The notes under the pieces are model-generated. The model saw nothing but the letters and a program-made list of their open reading frames with translations. It did no database searches and was not told where the DNA came from. A stretch of DNA of 64,000 nucleotides from Formicarius rufipectus. Its lineage: Eukaryota; Chordata; Aves; Passeriformes; Formicariidae. Below, piece after piece: positions 37,961-50,568 of this stretch; position 1 is the first letter of the stretch, and each line of letters starts with the position of its first letter. The position numbers were made by a program, and so were the translations under genes. Where the stretch lies: positions 936,959 through 1,000,958 of the forward strand of contig VXAU01004424.1 of assembly GCA_013399695.1 (NCBI GenBank). Reading direction: 5' to 3'.

Positions 37961-39681
37961 GGGTTGTGCAGAGGAGTTTTATCTTCACTTTAAAGAGAGG
38001 GGTGCTCCATGCGGGAACAGGATGGGAAGAGTAAATGTCTATGAAGTCATTTACCCTTTCCTCTGACCTTCCACATTGCTCCATCTCAGTGATCCTTCGT
38101 TTTCTACTTTATTCTGTCCAGCCCTGAAGATGCTGCCACAGAAGAGCATGCTGCATATTGAAATGTAGAAGACTTCCAAGGAAAAGAACACTACAGCTCT
38201 CAGGATTAGTTATTGTGGCCAGTCACATTTGTGTGACAAGTATCTCCCTCTCTTGGACAAACATACATAGAAGAAACTGTATGATAAAGATGTGAGCTCT
38301 GTAATGTGAAATGGGACAAAGGCTGCTCAGAGTCTTATTTATTTATTTTGCTCATGTTAGAACTTAGCAACCTCCACCTCTGATCAGGACCCTGTCATAG
38401 CAGCTCCAGTACAAAATGACAACCCCTGCCTCAAGGTCTGTGGAAGCTGTAATGGGACATAGCAAAGGGATATACCCAGTGAGTAAAGCACCTCAGACAA
38501 GCTGACAGCTGGTGGCCTTTGTCCATCATCAGGATTTCATCTGAAGAGAGGTAACAGGCCTGAAACAGGCAGGTCAGCCTATTAAGTGATGGTGAGAAAG
38601 ATGAATGGGGACTTACAGGTGAATTTTTCAAGGTGTACCACAGCCTCCTGGGCTTCCATTTTCCTTGAGATTGAGCTTTCACAGTGAGGACTAGAAGGCA
38701 GAAATCCACAGTAAACATAGTATAATCACTATGGCAATCTTATGGGTGTATCAGAGACATCCTGAAAAAGTGCCCTATTGAAAAAGCTGCATTTATAAGG
38801 CTCCTGACCAACTGATTCAAGAGGAACCTGCCTCCTCCAGGCAGCAGAGAGTAGAGGGTGGGATTTATTCCCCAGTGTGAAGTGAGAGTAACCCTTTGAC
38901 CAAACTGAAGCCAGGTATAGTTCTTTGCTTTGAAAGTTTTCAGAATACATAAGTGGAGTTATCTTTATTAGCACTGTCTTTTCTCCTTGGAAGGCTGGTC
39001 TCATTTCTGAGTCCCTATCAAGGGAGCTGGAAAAAATCTGAACTATGACAATATTTGAATATCTGGCAACATTCCCATGCTTTCAGTGGCTTTTAAAACA
39101 TAATGCTTTTGATGCACACATTGCTAGGTAACACTGAGGCTGAAACTTTAATTTCAAGGTAATTAAGTTATCTGTTCCTCACCATCAGGATTTTACTCAG
39201 AAGGGCTAAGGGCCCCTTGTGAACCAGAAATCACAGCAGAACAATGAAATTGCAAGTTTGGAAATTTCTAGATTTCTATGCATATTTATATACTCATTAT
39301 ACACCAACTATTTGTTTTAAGGAAGTGGAGTCTGGAACTGAAACAATGGGTCTGATGTCCTCGTTAAATTGCCAGAAGGTCAATGGTGAATGCCAATTCA
39401 CGGGCCCTAGCAACATAGTTTTAAAAATATCAGGAAATTGTGAGGAAGCTGAAGGAGTAAAGAGCTTTTCACCCAGCCTTTCACAGACCCCTGCAAAGCT
39501 GCCTTAACCCTCCAAGCTCAGCAACCTCTTGCCTGCAGGAAAACCAACTGTGTCTGTCTTCATCCCAGCTGGAGGCTTTCCACAGGCTCTGCTGCAATCT
39601 CCAGGGAGCATACACAGGTTGCATGTTGCACTTAAACTGACTTTCTGAAGGATCAAGTCTTTTACTTAGGTATGCTTAGGG

Positions 39682-39682
39682 N
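39682..39682. other. Single undetermined base
   Basis: One N in otherwise complete sequence; an ambiguous call, not a sized gap. Confidence 0.99.
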
Positions 39683-41563
39683 TGGAGATGAAGTAATGGC
39701 AGATATCCTGGAGATGGAAAAGGGAGGCCAGGATTTTAATCTCAGCAACCTTGGCAGTGGAATAACCTCTCCTATGCAGGATTTGAATAAAGGTCCTCTC
39801 AATGCATAAAGCTATTTTATGATCTCTTTAAAGAGGAAAACAGTCTTGCCAGCAGAAGAATTCTCATATGGACAATATTGAATGTTTCAACAGAAAAGCC
39901 TTGATGAAGTGAAAGCCAAGAATATTAAGGATGTTGAGGCCTATTTTTCCCTGCTTTTAGAAACAGCATGGGTTGGTAAGAAGAGACACTTTGCACCAAA
40001 GCTTTTCTGACTGTAACTATCTTAGAAAATATTTTCTAGCTTGTAAGGAGAATTTGTATTTGGGGACAAAAGCTTTGCCAATGAAACAAACCAAGAAAGT
40101 ACAGAATTATATTCTAATTTGTAAGGTTATGATTGTTCTGCCAGATGGCAGGCCTTTTTACTGTGCCATATAATAGGTTATACAGCAAACACAGGAATAG
40201 CAGAATATGGATTACAAATCAAGTATTATGAAAATCTATTCAAACAAAACCACATATAAGTTTCAATAACAGTGTAACTATAATTGCAAGAAATAACCAG
40301 TTACCTGATTTAGATTTTAGTGCATAACGAATCTATAATTCTGACCAGATGACATTAACAACAGAAGTACTTTTAGTATATGTAGTATACAGAAATATTT
40401 CACCAAGATTTCTCACCTTACAGAACACCCAAAGAACAGTTCTGCCTTTTCCCGCCTGTCCATCAGCCCTCCCCAGCTCCCATTCCCAACACATACACTC
40501 GCAAGTAAAAATTTGTAGCAAGACGTCTTAACTACTCTATTACTCTGCACCAGGGTGAGAATCTTCTGTGAAAAAAATAATTGAAGCCATATATTGCCAG
40601 TGTGGTCTAATGAAGCTTGTGATTGGTCTCAGATGAGCTTAATGAGATAGTAAACAATGCTTGTGCCTAAGTACAAAGGGGGAAGAAAAGCAGTAAAAGA
40701 TGTAAAAAAATTAAGGCAAAACATTAAAGAAACAAGGAAAATGTATAGCTTGCATCCACTTCCCTTCACTCCACAAAGAGTCAGCACCATGAGCAAAGTC
40801 ACTTTTCCTACCAGAAAATTAAGCTGAATACATATTTGGGGATGATTCAGCTCCAAGGACTTTTATGTGGTATTAAGCCAGTTTCTGATCACCCACCATC
40901 ATTATTTAGGCAATAAAAAACCTTGTGAGTGTTTTGTTTTGGCAGGGGTAATTCAGACTGCTGAAATTAGGTGCATAGGCTTCTGTAACCACTGCAGAGG
41001 CTGAGTACCTCTGCAGAGCATGTGAATTAAATGCTTTTTCTTTTGTTTAAGTAGGCAGCTTAGTATTTTATGCAGTTTGATGTAATTCTCCTGCATGTGG
41101 AACAAAGTGCTCTGAGACTAGCCAACATCAAATACTATGTCTTTGGATGTAGCTGACGTGCCTGACACTTGGCTCCATTTGGAGCCAGTATCCTGATGGT
41201 TTGGAACTAACTACATTGATTCTTTTGAGCGTGGTGCCCACTTGCTGAGGGTATCATGGCATTTGCTTATCTTGGAGCTGCTCAGGACTGCTCAGAAGCA
41301 GGGCATTTGCTAAGAAACATCTACCGCTCCCCAGACTAGTGTTTTACCAGAAAAATCCAGGGCATTCTGAGTGAGGCAGTGCTCTCCCTTGTTCCTACCT
41401 ATGCAGAGCCACTGTACAGAGGAAAGCACAGGATATGGGGAGGGGAAAGGAGCAAGAGAAAGGTGTTGGACCTGCCATTAGTCCTGATTGCATGTTGTGC
41501 CCAGTAGCTCTTGGGAGGTAACACAAGTGGTCTCTGGCTCTGAACACAATGTGGTCCAAAGAA

Positions 41564-41589
41564 ATGTATTTTGAGTATGTATTTTGAGT
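41564..41589. repeat. Exact 13-bp tandem duplication
   Basis: ATGTATTTTGAGT occurs twice in succession, at 41564-41576 and 41577-41589. A local duplication. Confidence 0.95.
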
Positions 41590-44500
41590 AGAGGGAACTT
41601 CGGGGACAGGCAGTTCCAACATGCTGAGAAACACCAGCCCAGGGCTGCCCAAAGTCACACTGTGGTGACCCCTTCTCATGGCTGAGCCCTGTTATATAGG
41701 GTCAGGGCAGGTTTCCACAGACATTGGAGGCGCTTGTTCTTGGGAGGAGAAATGGGGCTCATTTACATGAAAGACAGAAGTGGAGAAAATATTTTGGGGC
41801 CAAACCCAAGGAGTCCCTGAGGCTGATGTAGACACTTCCTTTGGGGTCAAGAAGTTCCAAAATGGCCTTTTTCTCTTCTGTGTGGAAGAAAGGCAAGAAC
41901 TGAAGGTGTTGAAGAAACTGCATTGCTTTCTTTTTAAAAAGGGAAAATACAGCTGACAGTGTTTCCTTTATAATAGTGTTTCAAGTGGCTTTAAGAGTGT
42001 ATCTTTCTAGTCATCTAACCTCTTATTGCCATAGTGTCTGAATGTCTAATGTGGATTTATTGCAGTGGTTGTGTATTTGTGGTTGGGTTTATTATTTAAC
42101 TGTTTATTTTAAAGGTCATAGGCTGTCATTAAGATGAGATGTGTGTGAATGAAGCCAGCAGGATTGTCTAGTAATGGTGTGTGGTATGTAATAATTTGTT
42201 TTCCATGTGCCAGCTTTAACAGAGGAAAGTTGTAATGATTTGGGGGAAATGACAATAAGTTAAAGCCACTTTTCAACAGATTTAATTTACATTGACTGTT
42301 ACAGAGATTTTTGTAATTTGTATTGTGAGGAGGAGTGTGTTTCTGTGCCAGACTCCTCCTACACCTCCATGATCTCTGTTTCTGTCTTCCTGCTTAGTGG
42401 ACACTTTATTGTATGTAAATATTGTAACAGGAAAACATAGTGTATGGCTAAACCAGGTCAAAGAAGATTTATGCAGCTCTCCAATATAATTTACAGGAAG
42501 AGCCTGTGAAAAGAAAACCTTTCTTGCTGCTAAGTGGATGAAATGCATGTCTTTATTCAGAATATTTATGGATATGTTTACTTATTAGTGAAATTTCTTA
42601 GATGCAGACATAAGACCTATTTCCATTCTCCAAACCACTTACAGTAACTGTCCCAACTTTCTGGATCTATAGTTTACTTGGAGACCATGAGTTCCAGGAA
42701 AAGATAGGTGGGTGTTAGCAGGGAGAAGTGTTTCTTCTGGATATATAAGGCAGTGCTTTTTCAAAAAACTTTTGGGCTTGAAAGTGGATAACACCATGGT
42801 TTTCCATATACTTCTGTGCTTCTTCAGGACCCCTTTCTGCAGTATGGGAGGTAGTGGTGTGTCACACTGTGACATGGGACATGTGTGGCACATGGAGAAG
42901 GGAGGACTGTAGCAGCTTGGTGTCAGCCAGCAGGTATCCTTGCAGTGTGGGGCTCCCCTGATCAGACCATCACATCCACAGCCACACACAGGTGGCACAT
43001 GTGGTCAAAGGGATGGAGAACAAATATGAGACAGCACTGAATGAACCATTAGAAAAAAAATGTAGTGTAACGTTTCTGCTTTGCTCTAGCAGAACAGGTG
43101 AGTGTGCTGTGAAGCTGAGGGTGTCGTGAGGGCTGGTTCTTAAGTTGCTCTGTATATGATGCAGTGCACTCATACAGACCTTGTTTTTCATGAATTAATG
43201 CTGAAATTTTCAGAATATTCTAGGGAATTTGCTTAACTACTCCCTAAGCACTCATGGGAGACTGTGCTTTTCCTCCCAGAAAGAGTGGAAAATGTTTTCT
43301 GTGCTCTGGTTATATGCAGAAGTAAACCCCTTTAGAGCTGGTGAGTGTGGCAATGAGCTTTCCTATTATGGGAGGGTAAACTACGGATGAGTTCCTTGGG
43401 AACACTAGGTAACTAAACATATAAACAGTACACAGGCATATGATGAGTGAAACCCAAACTTTTTAGCTCAAATAATTTCCACAGGAATAAGCATGGAGGC
43501 TAGGGCTTTAGTGGGAGAGTAAATGTCATCAAAATATGGAGAGGGGAAAAAGCCAGAGAGGAAAACCAGATTACAGTGTAGGGAAAAAAAGCTGAAGGAA
43601 AATTTTCCAGGCAGAGAGTTGGCTGAAAGGAGGTTTGGAGCTGTGACAGAAGAATGTAATTCCTTATTCTCTTGTTCTGTTCAGGAATACAGGGAGTTAT
43701 AAATTATTTCTAAATGAGGAGGTTTACATAATAAGGATATTTTCTCCTCAGGAAAGAAAAGAAAAAGGCTCCAGTTTGGATCAAATAGTTCAAGTCAAAT
43801 AGATAAAATATATTTATCAAGGCTTGCTACTTGTGTCTTTAGAGTGTGCCCTTGCTGGGGTTTATCAATGCCAAGAGCATGTTATAATTCTAAAAGAAGG
43901 GAGGCAAGGGAACCCTAATAAATAAGTTATGGGGAAATTTATGCTTCCAGCCACCTGCTACCCAGTCAACTGTGTTAATGCCTGGCAAAATCGAAGTCCC
44001 TGTGAGATTTCCTGTCTCCTGAATATTAGTTTCCCCTGTAGTAGGTAGATACCTCTCTAATGGGTTTCAGGACACCTGCAGACCTGTCCAGCTGGGTAAA
44101 TTGCATTGCATTGTAATGAACCTGCTTAAGCAACCAGGAGGAAAGTTGCTTCAAAATTATTTCCATAATGGGAAAACAAACTCCTTAATTAAAATATTAT
44201 GCTCTTAAGTATTAAATAGAACAGTTAGAAACTTGAAAACACTTAATAGTAACTTGCCTTTTTGTCCTATCTTAAAAGGTAATGAGTGTAGCTGATGATT
44301 CCTATTGCAGATAATATTACCAGCACATACTAAGTTGTGATCTGTGTAGTGAAACATATGGGGACATTGCAGGCATTATCTGGACATGCTGTTTGGATGT
44401 TTTATTAAAATACATTTTCTAGACACTTTGTTATGCACCTGGACCCTAATGTATTCAGAGTTAATAAATTCTAATGGATATATAAATATGCAAAGAAAGC

Positions 44501-45894
44501 AAGGTCAGTGAGAGGGTTGATGTGTCCCACAAATAGCACACTCGAAAATTTTTAGTTTATGGGATGACAAATTTCACCCTCCTTTCATTTTCAGCCACCC
44601 CACACTAAAAATACTCCTCATGGGAAAAGTAGCAGGAGGATCCAATGGATATGTGACTCATGGAAATGTCAAGGAAGAATGAAAAGTATAATAACCTAGT
44701 TTTTCACACTGCCATGTGACTTGTCACAGAAAATCTGTCACAGGAAAATCCAGCTAAAAATGAAGGAGGCTTTTCCAGCATGGCAAAGGTGACAGACAGG
44801 GACAGAATATCTAATCAGAACTTCTGAGAAGGTCCTTTCTGGAAAACCCCACCTTGTTCTTTTCTGTCACAATTTTATTATTGCAGATCCCTGCTTTAAT
44901 CTGTGTATTGCAAAATGAAATGGTCTTTATCATTTATTCCTATCTTGTATAGTAATAAACTGACCTGCTATTACCAGGCAGACACTGGGCACTGTGGTTG
45001 ATCACTACAGTTTCTGGATTTCTCCTGGAGTACCATACACCATAGATGTGGTTACAGCTCCCGGCAGAGTCTGTAAGGTTGCATCCATTTGCTGTAAAGT
45101 GGTAAGTTTGACTTTCTAAATTGAAGAAGAGGAGAGTTTTCCAGGGGCTGGGTCTGGACATCACTTCCTTTGCACTGTGATGCCTCAGTGGGGCTGGGAT
45201 GCTCACCTGCTCCTCTGGCTCTCCTAGCAGCCAAGAATCACCAGAGGGGTGATTTTGGGTAGCAGTGATGGCACATGAGTAGAAAGGGTGTTATATTTGC
45301 AAAGAGGAAGCTACTTTGCCACTTCTTTTCATTGTTATAAGAAAGTGAGAAGGTGGAAATACGAACTCACCTGACCCTTACATATGGCAAAATCACCTTA
45401 TGACCATGATAAAGGTCTTCCTCTTCTGTGTGTTATGTCATCAGCACTTTTGCTTTTGAATTTGGCTCTGGTTGAGTAAATGTAATGATTCTGTCTGGGC
45501 TCACCATCCTTCCTTCTTCTCTTGAGCTTCTAAATGAACCTCTGTGCTGAGTCATTGGGCAGGGAGCACGTACTCTTGGATGCCGGAATGAAACAGCAGT
45601 TAGTGACAGCAATTACAAACAAAACCCATGCCAATTCTGTCTCTGAATGTTAAAATATAGCAGCTTTTACTGCCATTTCTGAACCTCCGCCCATTTTATG
45701 ATCTTTCTACAGCTACATGAAATGTGGTTAATTAACCTGCCGTCACCTTTTTTCCGTGAATCCATAGTCATACTTTACACTTGGTATGCTGAAGGTTTTC
45801 AGTGATATATGTTCCTCCCTGTGCTGACATTTTATTTAACTTCTTTGTTATCTACTAAGTTAATTCAGTTTGGCATGATTTTTTTGTCGTTGTT

Positions 45895-45936
45895 TTTTGT
45901 TTGTTTGTTTGTTTGTTTGTTTTATTTTGTTTTCTT
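45895..45936. repeat. (GTTT)n microsatellite
   Basis: Six uninterrupted GTTT units from 45899, flanked by impure T/G-rich sequence. The translated frame across it is only a simple-repeat artefact. Confidence 0.9.
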
Positions 45937-46984
45937 GTATGCTGGTATTCATAGCTTTTCTAGTCTTACTATTAGTTTTGAAGGAGAAAACACACACTAC
46001 TGTAAGGTGACCTGGATAGTAATTCTTTCAGTTTGATTCTTAGCCCTGGTCTGGATTTGTCCATGCTTTTGTGGAAGATAAGACTTCTCCATCTTTGCAG
46101 AATATTCCTTACAATGTGAGCTCACTAAACAACATTTTTCTTAGATAATTTTTATTGTTGTTGTTGTCTGTTTTCCTAGGTTTTCAATGAAAAAGAAAAC
46201 TGCAAAAGGAGAAAATTTGCATTTACTAAAGAGACTAGGAAAAACTGGCGCTTGAAAATGTCCTGCAGTTTGAGGCAGCCTTAGGATAGTGAAACAAATA
46301 AGTAAAATTTAGATAAAATGGAGAAAGATAGCTACCACTGCAATGCAGTGAAATGGAATTAAGGAGTCTGAGTGATTCTTTCTTGTAAAGGTCAACATCA
46401 TTGACTGAATTTTTGTGAACCTAATAAATTCTAAGATATGCTATAAATAGGAGCATCTCAAGGGCAATACTTAAGTCATTCAATTGAAAAATGGGACAAA
46501 ATAAATAGTAAAATGATAATGAGAAATGGCAAATCAAGTTAAAATGGTACGTTTAGACCTGGCTTTCTGGATAATACAATTTTAAAATGTTACCAAATCA
46601 ATTCTTATTTATAATGCATTTTGGAAAGAGATTAACTAACTTTGGATACAAACCAGGTTTCTATACAGGTTTTCAGTGATGCCAACACTATATGTACTTA
46701 GCTATTTCTAAAGACTGCCACAATAGTGAAAATCTCTGTTTACATATTTGCAATTTGATATGAAGTTTAACCTTTAAATTCATCAATGTACAAGAAAAGG
46801 AATAAATGTATTACCATGCTACATTCATTGTGGAACTGCAATATTTTATCTCTTAGTTTTCATTGATACAAGTACAATTTAGTAAGGAGGATAATTAGTC
46901 ACAGGCTTGCAATTAATCTTGTCAAATGATTTTTTAAAATCAAGAATTCAGGGAATTCAAATAGTTAATACCCTGTAGGAGATA

Positions 46985-47033
46985 AAATTGGATGATCATA
47001 ATGGTCCATCCCAGTTCTAAATTATATTTATAG
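46985..47033 (+). mobile_element. Short ancient CR1 3' remnant
   Basis: AATTGGATGATCATAATGG, followed by TCCATCCCAGTTCTAAAT, matches the 3' end of the old reptile/bird CR1 families (GATGATCATAATGGTCCCTTC-type sequence). Only about 50 bases can be recognised and they are diverged, so the family assignment is tentative. Confidence 0.6.
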
Positions 47034-47661
47034 CTTTATAGAAAATACTCCACAATTTTATATTCATGTATCATTTTTATTTTTATTCAATAAATCAGAC
47101 TTGACACTTGACTTTTCTCATGAAGAAGTATGTTAGTAGTCAATGCTCAGAACCCAAAAAAGTTCTTTCCAGTCCATCCTGATTGTAAAAGCTCCATTTG
47201 TGCTCTTCATCCTGACTAAAAATTTCACTCTCCCAAGAGCACATCATGGTTCAGAGATCAAGTTTGTCTTCAATGAAGCTGGGGCTTGATGAAGTAATTA
47301 TTTTATTAGGAGATGAGCAGGAGCTGGAGAAGGGATTTGAGCTGGTGGCTGGTCTCTGTGTCAATGCAGATGATGCCAGCTGCCTCCTGGCCTGGCTGGC
47401 TCCACTCTGTGTTCTGCTTCCACTGATGATGCTCCAGCTTTACCAGCCAGGTGCACAACACAGGCTTTAAGCCAGTGAGATGGAGAGCGAAAATGCAAAC
47501 AGACTGTGGCAGCCCTAGGCCTGTAGATGAATATTTTGCAAAGTTGTCTCTAATGACAATTGATGTAGCATTTAGGCACTTTCATGAGCTAATGCTCACA
47601 GATCACAGTGGTGAAGGATGGCACCCAGATATCTCTGTAAGCTGAACTGCACATTAAACTG

Positions 47662-47769
47662 CAAAAAATCCAAAAACAACAACAAAAAACCAAACAAAAA
47701 CCCAACAAAAAACACAACAAACAAACAAAACCCAAACCAAACAAAAAAAACCAGAAAAAAACCAAAACC
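47662..47769. repeat. A/C-rich low-complexity tract
   Basis: About 108 bases made almost entirely of A and C in irregular CAAA, AACA and CCAAA units; a single T and a few G residues break it. The other strand is a G/T tract whose translation gives an artefactual Phe/Leu/Val-rich frame. It may be a degenerated (CAAA)n microsatellite. Confidence 0.9.
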
Positions 47770-49308
47770 TATGGACATACTTTCTTGTATTTAGTACACT
47801 TTTTTTGGTTTTGAAGTATTTTTCATTCCCTTACTCCTCAGACAGGCATACTATACTTTCAAATTAATGCATTTTGACTACAGCTTCAGCCCTTTTTCAC
47901 TGGCTTGTCTGCTGGAACCACGTGCAGCAGATCAAGGTAAGCCAACAACAGGAAAGCATCTAAGCATAGATAATACACAATAACCAAAGGCACTCACACA
48001 GAGCAAGTGGTAAGGTCATGGAGGAGTCACAGGGAGGGCAGAACCTAAAAGAAAAAGGGACCAAAACAGGATACATACACAGAAATAATGCTGATAGCAT
48101 CTTCATCTTGTGTTCAAGGCACCCTGCCCCCTAACAAACAAGAGCAGTGTGACTTCATGGGTAGACAGTGAAGGATAAAATAGTAGCAGGTAACTCAGCA
48201 CTGTGGTCCTGGGCACCTGGCAGAAGGCAGGGTGCGGATGGACAGCTGCTTACCCAGGTCAAAAGGATTGAGGATCCCAGCAGATGTGTAAGGTGTAGCA
48301 AAATGCCTGAGAGCACGAGGGGAAACAGCTGAAGCAGCTGTTAGTGTGGCGGGGCAGAGGATCAGGACGAGTACCTGGCAAGCAGCAAGCCAGATGAGAA
48401 ACCATCCCTGCAGCAAATTACACCAGTTAAACTAGCCCTTGTTCCTCACACTGGAAGCCTTTAGTCAAGCACTTATCTTTGACCTAATGTTGTGAGTTAA
48501 TTACACTTTCTTTCTGTGTATTGAAGGTCTTAGAAGGTCAACCAATAATCATTTAGGATCTTAAGCTCTGTGAAGTGAAGTCAGGACTGACTAGGACAGC
48601 AAAAAATGTGGAATAAGTTGTTTTAGGTTAACCCTGGTAGGCAGCTCAGTCCCACACAGCCCTGCCCTGCTGCAGCTAGGGGAGGACATCAAAAGGGCAA
48701 CAGTGAAAAAACTCATACACTGCTACATCAGTGCAACAGGCCCTGGATACGTCCAGAACCCAATGGAATTTGTTTGTTATATACATCTTGTGTGGCACAA
48801 AAAGCTCTCTAAAAATGGGCTTTTTTTTGCTTTTGTACTACAAAAATTATTTTGCATTATGAAAACTTGTGGATTTCTCTGAACGTCTTTAGGGCATTTC
48901 GAATCGAGATTTTCCAAAGGAGAAAATAAATACTCAAACTACTACCTTTCAGCATGTATGCAGGAATCTAACAGCCAGAGCCATGGTCTATAATTATGGT
49001 ATCCAAGACAGATGAACCTAAATAGTTTTTCTATAGATTTCTGAAAGATCAATATTGCTGCTTCTTTTTTAAGCCTCTCCTATGACATAGATAGATACAT
49101 CCCTAGTAAAGTTGTATATTTGGTTGCTGCAGTTATGAGAGAATTTCTGACAGGTTCCCTGAAGATACTGAAAGAAACAATTAGAGCTTTCATTATACTG
49201 CCTGACATATGGAAGTTTAAGATGTTACCTATAAATGTAGCGTACTGGTTTCTTTTATAAAAGTGGTCTAGTTTTTGGAGGAATAAAGGTCATGTAAGTG
49301 TAAAATCT

Positions 49309-49959
49309 TTAGGTATCTAAACTTATAACTAATAATTTGAAGCGCTGTTGGTAATGATGGGTGATTTCTCTCTCACATATGCCAGGAACAACAGAAATGA
49401 AGGTCATATGGCTACTATCAAGACCCCTCTTGTTTCTGAGTCCTGCTATTACTTGCGTATTTTCTTGGGTTCTGAATTTTAACAACAAATTGAAATGCAG
49501 TTTGAATCCCACTGTTCTTTTTCCTTCATAGGAGGAATACAGAAGACCAGAAAACAATGCCAGGAAACTCTTGAATTTATTTTTAGGCCTATTTGTTAAC
49601 GGGTTTCCCTCCTCCCCTCCAGGCAAACTCCTGTTGAAGTCGATGAGTAAGGATTGCAAAACCTGTCCGTTTCTTGTCCTGTGTTTTGCTATTGGCTGAA
49701 CTGAAGACCTGGCAAAGTTCAACAGTTCAGTGAAGCAAATAGCACCCCCGTTTCCAAAAGGGGAATGAGCTGCCCACATGAAACTGTGATTGTGATTAAA
49801 ACAGAAAAGTGGTAGCTGGAGAGGATCTAAATGCACATTTCTTCCTGTCACTGTGTGGTTTTTGCATTTACCGGACGGCAGTTTCATACGTGCTGTGAAT
49901 CCAGCACCCGTGTGCCCTGCAGCCAAAAGAGGCAGTCCTGCCTTCCTCTGCCTGCTCAC
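49309..49959 (-). CDS. Long unassigned open frame, probably not a gene
   Basis: The longest open frame in the window: the region between stops runs from about 49,986 down to 49,309, roughly 225 codons. Its most upstream candidate start here is GTG, which eukaryotes do not normally use; the first ATG lies about 24 codons further in (MKLPSGKC...), giving about 192 residues. I recognise no domain, signal peptide or repeat. The residues look mixed and soluble, with many Leu, Arg, Asn and His. A run this long is a few-percent event by chance in 64 kb of this composition, so it could be chance, an old pseudogene or a real exon. No splice sites clearly bound it. Confidence 0.15.
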   Translation of the reverse strand: MSRQRKAGLPLLAAGHTGAGFTARMKLPSGKCKNHTVTGRNVHLDPLQLPLFCFNHNHSFMWAAHSPFGNGGAICFTELLNFARSSVQPIAKHRTRNGQVLQSLLIDFNRSLPGGEEGNPLTNRPKNKFKSFLALFSGLLYSSYEGKRTVGFKLHFNLLLKFRTQENTQVIAGLRNKRGLDSSHMTFISVVPGICEREITHHYQQRFKLLVISLDT

Positions 49960-50489
49960 CTCCCTGCTGTCCCCTTTGGGCAGGCACTAACGGATCTGGC
50001 AGAAAATCTACCCTGCCAAGAAACGCACAAAGAACTGAAAGAGCAGTTGTGGTCTGGCTGATGGTGTGGCTGCACAGGTGGCAATGCCAGTGCCCTCAAA
50101 AGGGTGGGAACATGCACCCAGGGATGCTGGGAGGGTAAGATAATATTTTGTTGGTGGCCACATAGTCTCGAGGTGGCCTAATCATTTGTGAAAGCATATC
50201 CTGAAACGTAGTCAGGTTGGAAGGCTCAGGAGTTGGTGCTGTGAATTACTGGGAGGTCTGTAGCCCCACAGGAGTTCAACAGTAGATGCCAATTAAAGGA
50301 TCAAAGAGCAAAGATTCAAATGCCAAAAATTAGGTGATGATATGTGCAATGAAGAGTGATTAGAATAGCGACGTGTTAATATATACAGCTGGAAGAGAAC
50401 TTTAGAGAACTAATAGGTATGGGTGAAGTAAAAATAATTAACATTATATTTAATGAGAGTAGAAAAGCAGGTTAGTACTGTTTTCTCTC

Positions 50490-50568
50490 TGAGAAAATGA
50501 GAAGGAAGATAAATGAGATTGAGTAGAGAAAATAAAAAAGCAAAAATAAGGAGGAAAAATGAAAATAA
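50490..50568. repeat. Purine-rich tract
   Basis: About 80 bases in which A and G greatly predominate (GAGAAAATGAGAAGGAAG-type sequence). Low-complexity DNA, not a perfect repeat. Confidence 0.65.

Larger units (their letters stand above)
35495..46984. other. AT-rich non-coding DNA with possible regulatory stretch
   Basis: No recognisable exon in 11 kb. It includes a 17-base A run at 36531, a motif-dense stretch at 37.38-37.96 kb, one undetermined base at 39682, a 13-bp duplication at 41564 and a GTTT microsatellite at 45.9 kb. Frames of 80-119 codons are compositionally random. A pyrimidine tract ending in TAG at 46179 (plus) is acceptor-like and is followed by about 34 open codons, but the DNA there is purine-rich and open in two frames. 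Confidence 0.6.

Noticed and set aside
40782..40800. Possible RE1/NRSF site (TCAGCACCATG...)
   Set aside because: Only the left half matches the consensus; the right half has several mismatches.
46154..46285. Acceptor-like tract followed by 34 open codons
   Set aside because: The DNA is purine-rich and open in two frames, which happens by chance; the protein read is not recognisable.
47596..47778. Phe/Leu/Val-rich minus-strand frame resembling a membrane peptide
   Set aside because: It is the translation of an A/C-rich low-complexity tract.
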